A stretch of DNA of 64,000 nucleotides, from the NCBI RefSeq assembly GCF_900182615.1, contig NZ_FXTE01000001.1, forward strand, positions 62,001-126,000. Reading direction: 5' to 3'. The stretch's first letter is position 1, and each line of letters begins with the position of its first letter. The notes under the pieces are model-generated. The model worked only from the letters and a program-made list of their open reading frames with translations. It was not told the origin of the DNA and did not search any database. The DNA comes from Ruegeria faecimaris (lineage in GTDB: Bacteria; Pseudomonadota; Alphaproteobacteria; Rhodobacterales; Rhodobacteraceae). Below, one piece after another: positions 55,238 to 64,000 of this stretch. The position numbers and the translations under genes were made by a program.

Positions 55238-57196
55238 TTACAGCAGGTCGGGCGGCGTAGCGGCCCGCGACAGTTCATTTGTTACAGCCTCAAGCGGCTG
55301 CACTTGTGTCTGTTTCTCACCAAGACGACGGACACTGACCGTGCGGTCCTCAACCTCACGGTGACCGACGGCCAGAATGACCGGAACTTTGCCGACCGAG
55401 TGTTCTCGAACCTTATAGTTGATCTTTTCGTTGCGGATATCCGCCTCGGCTCGGACACCTGCGGCCTTGAGTGTCTCAACCACTTCCTGCACGTAACCGT
55501 CAGCCTCGGAGGTGATCGAAGCGACCACGACCTGACGCGGGGCCAGCCAGAAGGGCAATTTGCCCGCGTGTTCTTCGATCAGGATGCCGATGAACCGTTC
55601 GAACGAACCCAGCGTTGCACGATGCAGCATGAAGGGGCGGTGCTTCGATCCGTCCGCGCCAATGAAATTGGCGTCCAGCCGCTCGGGCAGGTTGGGGTCC
55701 ACCTGAAGGGTGCCGCATTGCCAGGTACGGCCGATCGCGTCGGTCAGGGTGAATTCAAGCTTGGGTCCGTAGAAGGCGCCTTCGCCTTCGAGAAGCTCAT
55801 AGTCGTATCCTGCGGCCTTGCAGGCGTCACCCAGGGCTTTTTCGACCAGATCCCAGCTTTCATCCGACCCGATGCGTTTTTCCGGGCGCGTCGAGAGCTT
55901 GATGGTCCAATCATGGAAACCGAGATCGGCATAGACCTTCGACAGAAACGCGATGAATTTTGCGGTTTCAGATTCGATCTGATCTTCGGCGCAGAAAATA
56001 TGCCCATCGTCCTGGGTAAAGCCGCGCACCCGCATGATACCATGCAGCGCGCCAGAGGGTTCGTACCGCGCGCAAGACCCGAACTCGGCCATGCGCAGAG
56101 GCAGATCGCGATAGGATTTCAGACCCTGATTGAACACCTGCACGTGGCAGGGACAATTCATCGGCTTCAGGGCGTTCACGGCCTTTTCACGGGCATGTTC
56201 CTCGTCGACTTCGACGATGAACATGTTTTCCTGATACTTGTCCCAGTGGCCCGAGGCTTCCCACAATTTGCGGTCAACAACCTGCGGTGTGTTGACTTCG
56301 ACATAGCCGTCACGTTCCTGCATGCGGCGCATATAGTCCTGCAGGGTGGTATAGATCTTCCAGCCATTCGGATGCCAGAAGATCTGGCCCGGAGCCTCTT
56401 CCTGCATGTGGAACAGGTTCATTTCGCGGCCCAGCTTGCGGTGGTCACGCTTGGCAGCCTCTTCCAGCATGTGCAGGTGCGCTTTCAGCTTTTCCTTGCC
56501 GGTAAAAGCCACGCCATAGATGCGTTGCAGCATCGCACGGTCGCTGTCACCGCGCCAATAGGCGCCGGCGATGGACATCAGCTTGAACGCATCGCCCGGA
56601 ACCTGGCCGGTATGCTGAAGATGCGGGCCACGGCACAGGTCCTGCCAGTCGCCATGCCAGTACATGCGCAATGGCTCGTCGCCCGGTATGGCGTCGATCA
56701 GTTCGACCTTATAGGGCTCGTTGTTTTCGGTGTAGAAATCAATCGCGCGCTGACGGTCCCAGACCTCGGTGGTCACGGTGTCGCGTTTGTTGATGATTTC
56801 CTTCATCTTTTTCTCAATCGCGCCGAGGTCTTCGGGCGTAAATGGCTCGGCCCGGTCGAAATCGTAGTACCAGCCGTTTTCGATGACGGGGCCGATGGTG
56901 ACTTTGGTATCGGGCCAGATCTCCTGCACGGCGCGGGCCATGATATGAGCCAGGTCGTGGCGGATCAGTTCGTTTGCCTGATCTTCATCTTTCATGGTGT
57001 GCAGGGCGATTTCGGCATCAGATTCAATGGGCCATTGCAGATCCCAATGCTGGCCATTCACCGTGGCTGAGATGGCCTTTTTGGCCAGTGAGGTCGAGAT
57101 GTCGGCGGCCACCTGCGCAGGGGTTACACCCACGTCATAGGATCGTGCATTGCCGTCAGGAAAAGTGAGAGAGATTGACTGTGCGTCCAAGGCCAT
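55238..57196 (-). CDS. thrS: Threonyl-tRNA synthetase
   Basis: A 652-aa class II synthetase. TGS domain at residues 1-65, then the SAD editing domain (residues about 75-225, [10 protein letters not shown] with zinc-binding His), catalytic core with [43 protein letters not shown], and the anticodon-binding C-terminus. The ATG at 57196 gives the usual [15 protein letters not shown] start; a frame 23 codons longer has no family match. Confidence 0.97.
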   Translation of the reverse strand: MALDAQSISLTFPDGNARSYDVGVTPAQVAADISTSLAKKAISATVNGQHWDLQWPIESDAEIALHTMKDEDQANELIRHDLAHIMARAVQEIWPDTKVTIGPVIENGWYYDFDRAEPFTPEDLGAIEKKMKEIINKRDTVTTEVWDRQRAIDFYTENNEPYKVELIDAIPGDEPLRMYWHGDWQDLCRGPHLQHTGQVPGDAFKLMSIAGAYWRGDSDRAMLQRIYGVAFTGKEKLKAHLHMLEEAAKRDHRKLGREMNLFHMQEEAPGQIFWHPNGWKIYTTLQDYMRRMQERDGYVEVNTPQVVDRKLWEASGHWDKYQENMFIVEVDEEHAREKAVNALKPMNCPCHVQVFNQGLKSYRDLPLRMAEFGSCARYEPSGALHGIMRVRGFTQDDGHIFCAEDQIESETAKFIAFLSKVYADLGFHDWTIKLSTRPEKRIGSDESWDLVEKALGDACKAAGYDYELLEGEGAFYGPKLEFTLTDAIGRTWQCGTLQVDPNLPERLDANFIGADGSKHRPFMLHRATLGSFERFIGILIEEHAGKLPFWLAPRQVVVASITSEADGYVQEVVETLKAAGVRAEADIRNEKINYKVREHSVGKVPVILAVGHREVEDRTVSVRRLGEKQTQVQPLEAVTNELSRAATPPDLL

Positions 57197-57299
57197 GGCT
57201 GGCTCTCCTCGTCGGTTTGGCGCCCACTGAACGCCCGGTTGCGGGTTATGTTGTGTTCGCTTCATTTGTCAGGTGGTGGTGGACCTGTCAAGGGCCGGC

Positions 57300-57351
57300 G
57301 CGAGGGGCCAGCCCCTCGCGCTCCCCGAGGTATTTCTGGCCAGATGAAGGG
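57300..57351 (+). repeat. Palindrome plus short intergenic repeat
   Basis: A perfect 9-bp inverted repeat, GCGAGGGGC-CA-GCCCCTCGC (57300-57319), is followed by CCCCGAGGTATTTCTGGCCA and GATGAAGGG. The second part matches the element near 33592. It lies in the gap between thrS and the divergent hydrolase, where both promoters would be. Confidence 0.6.
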
Positions 57352-57414
57352 GGATCTGGGAATTGCACTTGGGGGTGGGGCGTGCATGATATCGGAAAAA
57401 GAAAAGAGGGTGTC

Positions 57415-58164
57415 ATGGCAGCGACGAATTTTCTGGAAACGGCGCAGGGACGGCGGCTGGCCTATCATAAAAGCGAGGGCACCGGGCCGACCATCGTGTT
57501 TCTGGGCGGGCTCAAATCCGATATGGAGGGCACCAAGGCGGTGCATTTGGAGGCCTGGGCGAAGGGGCGTGGCCATTCATTTCTGCGGTTCGACTATTCA
57601 GGTCACGGTGAAAGCGGGGGCACGTTCGAAGAAGGATGCATTGGTGACTGGCATGAGGATACGCTGGCCGCGATCACGGAATTGACGGATGGACCGCTGA
57701 TTGTTGTTGGCTCGTCCATGGGGGGGTGGCAGGCGCTGCTGTTGGCCAAAGCGCTGCCAGATCGGATTCAGGGAATGGTGACCATCGCTGCTGCGCCGGA
57801 TTTTACCGAGGACGGGTATTGGGCTTCATTCTCGGAAAACCAGAAACAGGCACTGGAATCTGTTGGCCATGTAGAGCTGCCTTCGGACTATATGGAGCCT
57901 TACATCGTGACCAAACGGATGATCGAAGATGGTCGCCAACATTTGGTCCTGCGCAAGCCTCTGCATCTGCCTTTTCCTGTGCGGTTTTTGCAAGGTACCG
58001 AAGACACAGCGGTTTCAACCGGAACAGCAGTGCGCCTGATTGAACATGCGTTCGGGCCCGATATGCGCCTGTCATTGATCAAGCACGCCGATCATCGCTT
58101 TTCGGATGGCCCATGCCTGGGGTTGATCGAACAAGCCGTTCTCGATGTGATGGCAGCCCAATAA
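57415..58164 (+). CDS. Alpha/beta hydrolase
   Basis: A 249-aa hydrolase. VFLGGLKSDMEGTKA replaces the usual HG motif, GSSMGGWQALLLA is the nucleophile elbow, and HADHRFSD has the late His. The layout resembles ABHD10-type serine hydrolases. It is coupled to the next gene (TAATG). The start at 57415 follows AGAGGG; a frame open further upstream overlaps thrS. Confidence 0.85.
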   Translation: MAATNFLETAQGRRLAYHKSEGTGPTIVFLGGLKSDMEGTKAVHLEAWAKGRGHSFLRFDYSGHGESGGTFEEGCIGDWHEDTLAAITELTDGPLIVVGSSMGGWQALLLAKALPDRIQGMVTIAAAPDFTEDGYWASFSENQKQALESVGHVELPSDYMEPYIVTKRMIEDGRQHLVLRKPLHLPFPVRFLQGTEDTAVSTGTAVRLIEHAFGPDMRLSLIKHADHRFSDGPCLGLIEQAVLDVMAAQ

Positions 58165-59144
58165 TGCGGATATTGGGTCGCGTTTTTCTGACATTGATCG
58201 TTGCGTTTGGCCTGATCTATTGGTTTGGCCCGCGTGAGAAGGTTGATCTGGCCCCAACATTTGACGCGCGCAAATTCGGTGAAGGGGTGCAGGTCTATTT
58301 CGAAAGTGTGGAATCTGCATTCGCCGACATCATTCCGGGGGTCGAAAAGCGAGTTATTTGGCAAGAGGGCTATAAAGAGCAGCGAACACCTGTTTCGATT
58401 CTGTATCTGCACGGGTTTTCTGCATCATCCGAAGAGATCCGACCGGTTCCCGATCTGCTCGCCGAAACGTTGGGCGCCAATCTGGTCTACACGCGGTTGC
58501 AGGGTCATGGTCGCGGGGGGGATGCAATGGGTGAGGCGACGGCCTCGGGTTGGATGCAGGATCTTGCCGAAGGGCTGGCTGCCGCACGGGCGGTTGGGGA
58601 TAAGGTCGTGGTGATTTCGACATCAACCGGCGGCACGTTGGCAGCTGCGGCCGCACTGAATGAAGAACTGAGCCAAAACGTTGCAGGGATCGTATTTGTT
58701 TCTCCGAATTTCGGCGTTAAAGCGGCCGGAGCATGGATACCCGGATTGCCTTGGGCGCGCATTTGGTTGCCCCTGATTATGGGTGAAACCCGGGGCGTCG
58801 CAGGGGTGAACCCGGAAATGAACAAATTCTGGTCGGCGGTCTACCCTTGGCAGGCTGTGGTGCCGATGACAGTGCTGGTGGATGTGGTCTATGCGCTGGA
58901 TTTTTCAGACGCAAAGGTTCCCGCGTTGTTCTGGTTCTCGAATGAAGATCAGGTCGTGCGTGCCGACCTGACCCACGAGATTGCCAAGGTATGGGGCGCC
59001 CCTGCGTCGGTTGAGCTGGTAACAATGGGGCCCGGGGACGATCCTAATTCCCATGTGATCGCCGGGCGGTTGATGTCTCCGGGGCAGACCGACGATGTGG
59101 TGGCTGGTATTCTGAGATGGCTGAATACCTTGGGGATCGAGTGA
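58164..59144 (+). CDS. Membrane-anchored alpha/beta hydrolase
   Basis: A 326-aa protein. One N-terminal helix (residues about 5-22) anchors or exports it; there is no lipobox. Hydrolase motifs are LYLHGFSASSEE, ISTSTGGTLA (nucleophile in a TSTGG form) and a late His in NSHVI. It begins on the last base of the preceding stop, so both hydrolases are co-translated. Confidence 0.82.
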   Translation: MRILGRVFLTLIVAFGLIYWFGPREKVDLAPTFDARKFGEGVQVYFESVESAFADIIPGVEKRVIWQEGYKEQRTPVSILYLHGFSASSEEIRPVPDLLAETLGANLVYTRLQGHGRGGDAMGEATASGWMQDLAEGLAAARAVGDKVVVISTSTGGTLAAAAALNEELSQNVAGIVFVSPNFGVKAAGAWIPGLPWARIWLPLIMGETRGVAGVNPEMNKFWSAVYPWQAVVPMTVLVDVVYALDFSDAKVPALFWFSNEDQVVRADLTHEIAKVWGAPASVELVTMGPGDDPNSHVIAGRLMSPGQTDDVVAGILRWLNTLGIE

Positions 59145-59154
59145 GGAAGAAACA

Positions 59155-59787
59155 ATGCGCAGACCAGGCAGTATGTGGAGCCTTGAAACCCTCGGTCGTG
59201 TGCGTCTGTCCCGCCATTTTTTCATGCGCGATTTTCTGTATTCGGAAATAGGAAATTTTCACGAAAAGCAGAATTTTCCTGACGATCCCGACCTTGCCAT
59301 CGAAACCGGAAAGGCGCTTTGCGAAACCCTGCTGGACCCGCTTGAGGAGACCTTTGGCCGGATTGCCGTACGATCCGGCTATCGCTCGGCATCATTGAAC
59401 CGTTTCGGCAATGAAAACCGGCTGAATTGCGCGCGAAATGATAACCCGCTGGAATGTCACATCTGGGATCGCGCGGTGGGTGATGATCGGATTGCCGGTG
59501 CATCGATCGTGATCCCATGGTTTGCGGATCAATATGAGGCGGGGCGGGATTGGCGGGATTTGGCGTGGTGGATGCACGACCATCTGGAATATTCCGAAAT
59601 CTGGTTCTTTCCAAAACTCTGTGCTTTCAATCTGGTCTGGAGGCCTGTGCCTCATAAGCGCATCGACAGCTATATTGCGCCGCGGGGCTGCCTTCTGCAC
59701 CCAGGAGGCGCGCCTGGCGAGGGTGACCTTGAGCGGCAAAGACGATATGCGGACTTCCCCGCTTTTCGCGGTATCCGCTACCCCTGA
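59155..59787 (+). CDS. Unrecognised protein with a possible M15-peptidase-like core
   Basis: A 210-aa soluble protein. VRSGYRSASLNR and, 30 residues later, CHIWDRAV are reminiscent of the Arg and H..D elements of D,D-carboxypeptidase (M15) folds, in shortened form. WDRAVG replaces the usual SxHxxGxAxD. No signal peptide. It lies ten bases after the anchored hydrolase, probably in the same operon. The enzyme class is a guess. Confidence 0.65.
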   Translation: MRRPGSMWSLETLGRVRLSRHFFMRDFLYSEIGNFHEKQNFPDDPDLAIETGKALCETLLDPLEETFGRIAVRSGYRSASLNRFGNENRLNCARNDNPLECHIWDRAVGDDRIAGASIVIPWFADQYEAGRDWRDLAWWMHDHLEYSEIWFFPKLCAFNLVWRPVPHKRIDSYIAPRGCLLHPGGAPGEGDLERQRRYADFPAFRGIRYP

Positions 59788-59871
59788 ACTTTAACTTGCC
59801 GAACCATACAAAACCTCTCATCCTGAAACTAATGACGACGATTTGAGTGACTTTTCCAAAGGAGGCGTTGT

Positions 59872-60588
59872 TTGATCGAGCCGTTGGTTCTTTTACCCGG
59901 TTTGATGTGTGATGCGCGGGTATTTGAGCATCAGATGCGCGCCCTGTCACGTGATCGCGCCGTGACGGTCGCTTCGGTTTCGACTGCTGAACGGATTGAA
60001 GAGATCGCGCGGGGCCTATTGGTTCAGTTGCCACAACGCTTTGCATTGGCGGGCCTAAGCCTGGGCGCCGTAGTCGCTTTGGAAATTGTCCGATATGCAC
60101 CCGAGAGGGTGTCGCGCTTGTGTCTGATGGCTTCGGATGCGCATTCGGAATCGCCCCAGACCGCAGCCGCGCGGGAGGAGCTGTTGGTCGCCGCCAAGAT
60201 GGGTCGGTTAGAGGAAGTGATGCGTCGGCTGATTGGATCGGATTCGCTGGCCCCGGGGCCTCGACGTATTCCCATTCTTGCTGATGTCATCTCGATGGCG
60301 TTAGATTTGGGCCCGCAGGTGTTCGAGCGTCAGATTCGCGCGCTGCAGCGTCGCCCGGATCAGCAGGGCAACCTGCGCCGGATCACGGCCCCGACTTTGG
60401 TGCTATGTGGGGCGCATGACACGGTTGTTCCGGTGCGAAGGCATGCGTTCATGGCGGACCTGATCCCAAATGCAGAACTGCACGTCATCAAGGATGCAGG
60501 ACATTTGCCTACGTTGGAATCGCCTGAAAATGTCACCGAGGCGCTGAAGACCTGGCTCAGCGTGAAGCCGGCGCTGGATTACGCGTAG
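59872..60588 (+). CDS. Alpha/beta hydrolase
   Basis: A 238-aa serine hydrolase-like protein. LVLLPGLMCDARVFEHQ, GLSLGAVVALEIV (elbow with G-x-S-x-G) and DAGHLPTLESPENV (late His) are all present. Start is TTG at 59872, with GGAGG seven bases upstream. It overlaps the convergent DUF6151 gene by ten bases. Confidence 0.87.
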   Translation: MIEPLVLLPGLMCDARVFEHQMRALSRDRAVTVASVSTAERIEEIARGLLVQLPQRFALAGLSLGAVVALEIVRYAPERVSRLCLMASDAHSESPQTAAAREELLVAAKMGRLEEVMRRLIGSDSLAPGPRRIPILADVISMALDLGPQVFERQIRALQRRPDQQGNLRRITAPTLVLCGAHDTVVPVRRHAFMADLIPNAELHVIKDAGHLPTLESPENVTEALKTWLSVKPALDYA

Positions 60589-61163
60589 AGCGCTTTACGC
60601 TGTTCTTTGCTTAGAATGACCGGGGTTGATATCGTCTGGCCCGTATGCTGATCAAAGAACGGGGTGTCCCTCCAGCTGCCAGAAAGCCGGGATTTTAGTA
60701 CCCGCGTGACAATCCCGGCGACAGCGTAACCCAGTCGCTTGTGTTTGTGTTTTCCATCGGCCTGCGGAATGAACCCTTGGGTCGTAACCGGCCCTAAACA
60801 GTCCGGATCGGAAACTCGTTTCACATCAAAGCCCGCAAACGGAAATTTTGGAGTATTTGATGTCGTCGCCAGCGGCGCATTGCAGCAGCTGGCATACCAG
60901 CGCAGCATCCCCTTGGGGCCAAGGCGCATCGCGGCCAGGTGTTCTATGCCGCCGTCGATCCTTATTTCTTCAGGGGCCATTTGGAAAATGTCCACCGGTT
61001 CCGGCGCAGGGTTCGGTTGCCCGAAATATATCTGCGCGGCCCGGCAATCACGGCAAAAGCAGACTACATGCGTTCCGTACTGAACGCCTCTGGCTGTAAT
61101 GCTGCCAAAGAGTTTTCCACAGTTGCAGGCGAAAGCCGTCTGTTTGGCGACTTTCTTTCCCAT
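60579..61163 (-). CDS. DUF6151 (GFA-like) protein
   Basis: A 194-aa protein. CNCGKLFGSI and CFCRDCRAAQIYF give a zinc-binding Cys arrangement like glutathione-dependent formaldehyde-activating (GFA) proteins, with a later ASCCNAPLATT. The ATG at 61163 gives MGKKVAKQ and is five bases before the phaZ stop region. No activity can be assigned. Confidence 0.78.
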   Translation of the reverse strand: MGKKVAKQTAFACNCGKLFGSITARGVQYGTHVVCFCRDCRAAQIYFGQPNPAPEPVDIFQMAPEEIRIDGGIEHLAAMRLGPKGMLRWYASCCNAPLATTSNTPKFPFAGFDVKRVSDPDCLGPVTTQGFIPQADGKHKHKRLGYAVAGIVTRVLKSRLSGSWRDTPFFDQHTGQTISTPVILSKEQRKALYA

Positions 61164-61168
61164 CGGCG

Positions 61169-62440
61169 TTAGGCCACTTTGTTGCGGTTGGCCGCTTTGC
61201 GCGAGGGTTTGCGGGCGTTGGCGTTCATAAATTCGATCACCAATGGGCGGATATTGTCGCGCCAGCTGCGGCCGGCGAAGATGCCATAATGACCTGCGCC
61301 AGGTTCGACATGGCTGGCTTTTTTCGAATCCGGCAGCCCTGTACACAGCTCGAGCGCAGCAATGCACTGGCCAGGGGCCGAGATGTCGTCATTCGCACCT
61401 TCGACTGTTTTGACAGCAACGTTTGTAATTTTGCCGATATCCACCTTGTGCCCTGCAACAACGAACTCGTTGCGCGCGATTTCGCGGTTTTTGAAGACGC
61501 GTTCGACGGTCGAAAGGTAGAACTCGGCGGTCATGTCCATGACGGCGAGGTATTCATCGTAGAATCTGTTATGGGCATCGTGATCCGAAGCCTCGTCCCG
61601 CATAACCCTCTGGATCTGCTCGGAAAACGCCTGAGAATGCCGGTCCGAATTCATCGACATGAACGAGGCCAACTGCAGCAGGCCGGGATACACCATGCGC
61701 CCGACGCCCTTATACTTGAAGCCGACGCGCTGAATCATGGTTTCTTCCAGCTGCCCCATTGTCACGCGGCGGCCAAAATCAGTCACGTCGGTAGGTGTGG
61801 CATCCGGGTCAACAGGTCCGCCGATCAATGTCAGCGTGCTGGGTTGGGCTTTGGGTTCGACCTCGGCCAGATAGGCTGTGGCGGCCAGAGTCAGCGGCGC
61901 CGGTTGGCAGACGGCTACAACGTGGGTGTCCGGTCCCAATTCTTTCATGAAATCGACAAGGTAAAGTGTATAATCCTCTACATCAAACTTACCTTCGGAC
62001 ACGGGGATATCGCGCGCATTATGCCAGTCTGTGATATAAACTTCGCAATTCACCAAGAGGCTTTTTACGGTGGACCGAAGCAAAGTGGCGTAATGTCCAG
62101 ACATCGGGGCGACCAACAGCACCTTGCGGGGCTGTTCGGCGCGGCCATTGACACGTATATGTATCAAATCACCAAAAGGGCGTTCGATCACCGGGACAAT
62201 ATCGACCAGATGATCCTTGCCGTCTGCGCAAGTGAATGTACGGATTCCCCAGTCGGGTTTTACAACCATGCGCTGGAACGTCCGCTCAGTCACCTCGCCC
62301 CAGGCGGCCATCATGCTGAACGCAGGGTTGGGCACCATCGAAAACAGCGGATAAGAAGCCATGGCACTTGCCGTAGCACCCATCCACTGATTGGTGTTGC
62401 GCAGCGTTTCCATAAGATCGTAGGTCATCATGTAGCGCAT
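61169..62440 (-). CDS. phaZ: Intracellular polyhydroxyalkanoate depolymerase
   Basis: A 423-aa enzyme that breaks down stored PHB. HVVAVCQPAPLTLA holds the Cys nucleophile used by intracellular depolymerases in place of Ser. Other landmarks are VLLVAPMSGHYATLLR, YITDWHNARD, GGPVDPDATPT and VEPGAGHYGIFAGRSWR. The ATG at 62440 (MRYMMTYDL) is the usual start. The gene is divergent from phaC, across 111 bp. Confidence 0.94.
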   Translation of the reverse strand: MRYMMTYDLMETLRNTNQWMGATASAMASYPLFSMVPNPAFSMMAAWGEVTERTFQRMVVKPDWGIRTFTCADGKDHLVDIVPVIERPFGDLIHIRVNGRAEQPRKVLLVAPMSGHYATLLRSTVKSLLVNCEVYITDWHNARDIPVSEGKFDVEDYTLYLVDFMKELGPDTHVVAVCQPAPLTLAATAYLAEVEPKAQPSTLTLIGGPVDPDATPTDVTDFGRRVTMGQLEETMIQRVGFKYKGVGRMVYPGLLQLASFMSMNSDRHSQAFSEQIQRVMRDEASDHDAHNRFYDEYLAVMDMTAEFYLSTVERVFKNREIARNEFVVAGHKVDIGKITNVAVKTVEGANDDISAPGQCIAALELCTGLPDSKKASHVEPGAGHYGIFAGRSWRDNIRPLVIEFMNANARKPSRKAANRNKVA

Positions 62441-62551
62441 GAAATGGGCCTCCTGAGTGTCAGCCTGATAATTCGGACCATTCGTCGCTTTGCCCCCCGA
62501 CGCCCACGACGTTATTCTGCATAGCAGCGAGGTTAGGGTGGAATTGTTAAA

Positions 62552-64000
62552 ATGACAACAAGTGAAGATAACGCGCCAGAGCTGTCCGAGGAACACCTTG
62601 AACGGATTAGAGAAAATATGACGAAAGTCGAAGAATTGTCGAAAAGGCTGATCGATGTGATGGCTGGCAAAGAGGCGCACACTCCCGCTTTGGACGGTCC
62701 GAATCAAGATCTTTTCGCAAGAGCAGCAACTTCGTATTTCGCTGAAGCGTGGCAGAATCCCGCCAAGCTTCTGGAACATCAGGTCGCCTTCTGGGGACAA
62801 TCCGTTATGAACTTTGCTGAGGCTCAGCAGGCGCTGGCCGCCGGCGGGGTCGAGGACAGCGAACCCGGACCCAAGGATAAACGGTTCTCAAACCCTCTTT
62901 GGGACACCAATCCCTATTTCCGGTTTATTCGCCAGCAGTATCAGACAAACGCCGATGCAATCGCGCAGGCGGTTGCTTCGGTCGACGATCTGGACGGCAA
63001 GGACAAGCAGAGGCTGCATTTCTTTTCGCAACAGATCATTGACTTGATGTCTCCGACGAATTTTCTGGCCTCCAATCCCGACGCGCTGGAAAAGGCGGTC
63101 GAGACGGAAGGGCAATCGCTGATCAAAGGGCTAGAGAATCTAGTTGCGGACCTAGAAGCCAATAATGGTGAAATGGTTGTCAGACTGGCGGATGAATCCG
63201 CGTTCAAGCTTGGCGAGAATATCGCGACAACTCCGGGCGACGTGGTCTATCGCAACAGGCTTATGGAGTTGATCCAGTACAAACCCACGACCGAGACCGT
63301 ACACGAGACCCCGATCGTTCTGTTTCCGCCCTGGATCAACAAATACTATATTCTGGACCTTAAGGCGCAGAACAGCCTCATCAAATGGGTGACCGAGCAA
63401 GGCTATACCCTGTTTGTTGTAAGTTGGGTTAATGCGGATGCTTCTCATGCCGAGGTCGGTATGGGCGACTATGTCGAAGAGGGATTTCTGACCGCCATCG
63501 AGACCGTCAAGTCGATCTGTAAGGTCAAGCAGGTCAATGCGGTGGGATATTGCATTGCCGGCACCACGTTGAGCTTGACGCTGTCCCTGATGAAACAGCG
63601 TGGCGACAAATCCATCAAATCGGCGACCTTCTTCACAACCTTGACCGATTTCGGTGAACAGGGAGAATTCACGCCGTTCCTACAGAATGACTTTGTCGAT
63701 GGCATTCAAGAACAAGTGACAAAAGACGGTATCCTAAAAGCATGGGTCATAGGTCGTACCATGTCGTTCCTGCGATCGAATGACCTGATCTACGGCCCTG
63801 CCATTCGAAGCTATATGATGGGCGAGACCCCTCCGGCGTTTGATTTGCTCTACTGGAACGGGGATGGCGCAAATCTTCCGGGCAAAATGGCAATCGAGTA
63901 TTTGCGGGGGCTTTGCCAGAGAAATCAATTTGTGACCGACGGTTTCGATTTGCTTGGGCACAAACTGCATATCCGCGACGTTGATGTTCCTTTGATGGCC
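62552..64000 (+). CDS. phaC: Class I PHA synthase PhaC, 5' part
   Basis: Open from ATG 62552 to the window edge (483 codons). PhaC polymerises hydroxyacyl-CoA into PHB granules. The N-domain has FWGQSVMNFAEAQ and NPYFRFIRQQY. PPWINKYYILDL and NAVGYCIAGTTLSL follow, the latter with the catalytic Cys at residue 334. FFTTLTDFGEQGEF and YGPAIRSYMMGETPPAFDLLYWNGD complete the visible part. The C-terminal Asp/His are beyond the edge. Confidence 0.96.
   Translation, partial: MTTSEDNAPELSEEHLERIRENMTKVEELSKRLIDVMAGKEAHTPALDGPNQDLFARAATSYFAEAWQNPAKLLEHQVAFWGQSVMNFAEAQQALAAGGVEDSEPGPKDKRFSNPLWDTNPYFRFIRQQYQTNADAIAQAVASVDDLDGKDKQRLHFFSQQIIDLMSPTNFLASNPDALEKAVETEGQSLIKGLENLVADLEANNGEMVVRLADESAFKLGENIATTPGDVVYRNRLMELIQYKPTTETVHETPIVLFPPWINKYYILDLKAQNSLIKWVTEQGYTLFVVSWVNADASHAEVGMGDYVEEGFLTAIETVKSICKVKQVNAVGYCIAGTTLSLTLSLMKQRGDKSIKSATFFTTLTDFGEQGEFTPFLQNDFVDGIQEQVTKDGILKAWVIGRTMSFLRSNDLIYGPAIRSYMMGETPPAFDLLYWNGDGANLPGKMAIEYLRGLCQRNQFVTDGFDLLGHKLHIRDVDVPLMA

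Noticed and set aside
55235-57070. A 611-codon open frame antisense to thrS
   Set aside because: thrS is certain on the other strand; the antisense frame is a by-product of high-GC third positions and has no recognisable domain.
61289-62524. A 411-codon open frame antisense to phaZ
   Set aside because: It mirrors phaZ codons and would run through the phaZ/phaC divergent promoter.

Overview
The window is a high-GC alphaproteobacterial chromosome segment, most likely from the Roseobacter group (Rhodobacterales). The evidence is the aerobic cob operon under a B12 riboswitch, the degenerate PIMT/tolC/PopZ-like gene order, TRAP transporters, divergent phaZ/phaC, ThyX, LdtR and several proteins of Rhodobacterales type. 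No plasmid or origin signal was seen.

Layout. 1-8.5 kb: cobalamin synthesis (3' end of cobK; then on the minus strand a cobalamin riboswitch, a DUF1636 protein, cobW, cobN, cobG, cobH, cobI, cobJ), mostly joined by ATGA overlaps. 8.85-16.06 kb: a 7.2 kb integrative element in the 3' end of tRNA-Cys. It has a tyrosine integrase next to the tRNA, a 17-bp att repeat at each end and a second near-identical repeat just inside each end. It carries an operon that looks like a three-component ABC-ATPase defence system (nuclease-like effector, small middle protein, SMC-like DUF2326 ATPase), a lipoprotein, and a 448-aa protein with the motif pattern of the T7/family-A polymerase superfamily. 16-25 kb: tRNA-Cys, PIMT-like, tolC, a PopZ-like protein, cobQ, efp, an orphan ABC membrane domain, ygfZ, a glycosyltransferase and a membrane protein.

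25.5-37 kb: an apparent catabolic locus. A RpiR regulator faces an N-formylglutamate amidohydrolase-like gene, a TRAP transporter, a Na/Pi-type transporter, a glutamine-synthetase-like ligase, an aldehyde dehydrogenase, an Fe-dependent alcohol dehydrogenase and an alpha/beta hydrolase with Ala at the nucleophile position. Together they suggest gamma-glutamylation-dependent breakdown of an amino alcohol or amine. 37-41 kb: parE flanked by two accessory genes, a McrB-N/HNH nuclease and a membrane-anchored NYN/PIN ribonuclease-like protein.

41-52 kb: CMD/AhpD-like peroxidase, epoxide-hydrolase-like protein, PPK2, MATE pump, an aminotransferase, XRE regulator with sdhE, ldtR, two tandem DUF1194 VWA proteins with gloA, thyX, csp and an ArsC/Spx-like protein. 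52.5-55 kb: a bufferin-type RiPP operon (DUF2282 precursor, MNIO/DUF692 enzyme, DUF2063 partner, DoxX) with a terminator after the precursor gene. 55-64 kb: thrS, three alpha/beta hydrolases, a DUF6151 protein, and phaZ divergent from phaC, which runs off the window.
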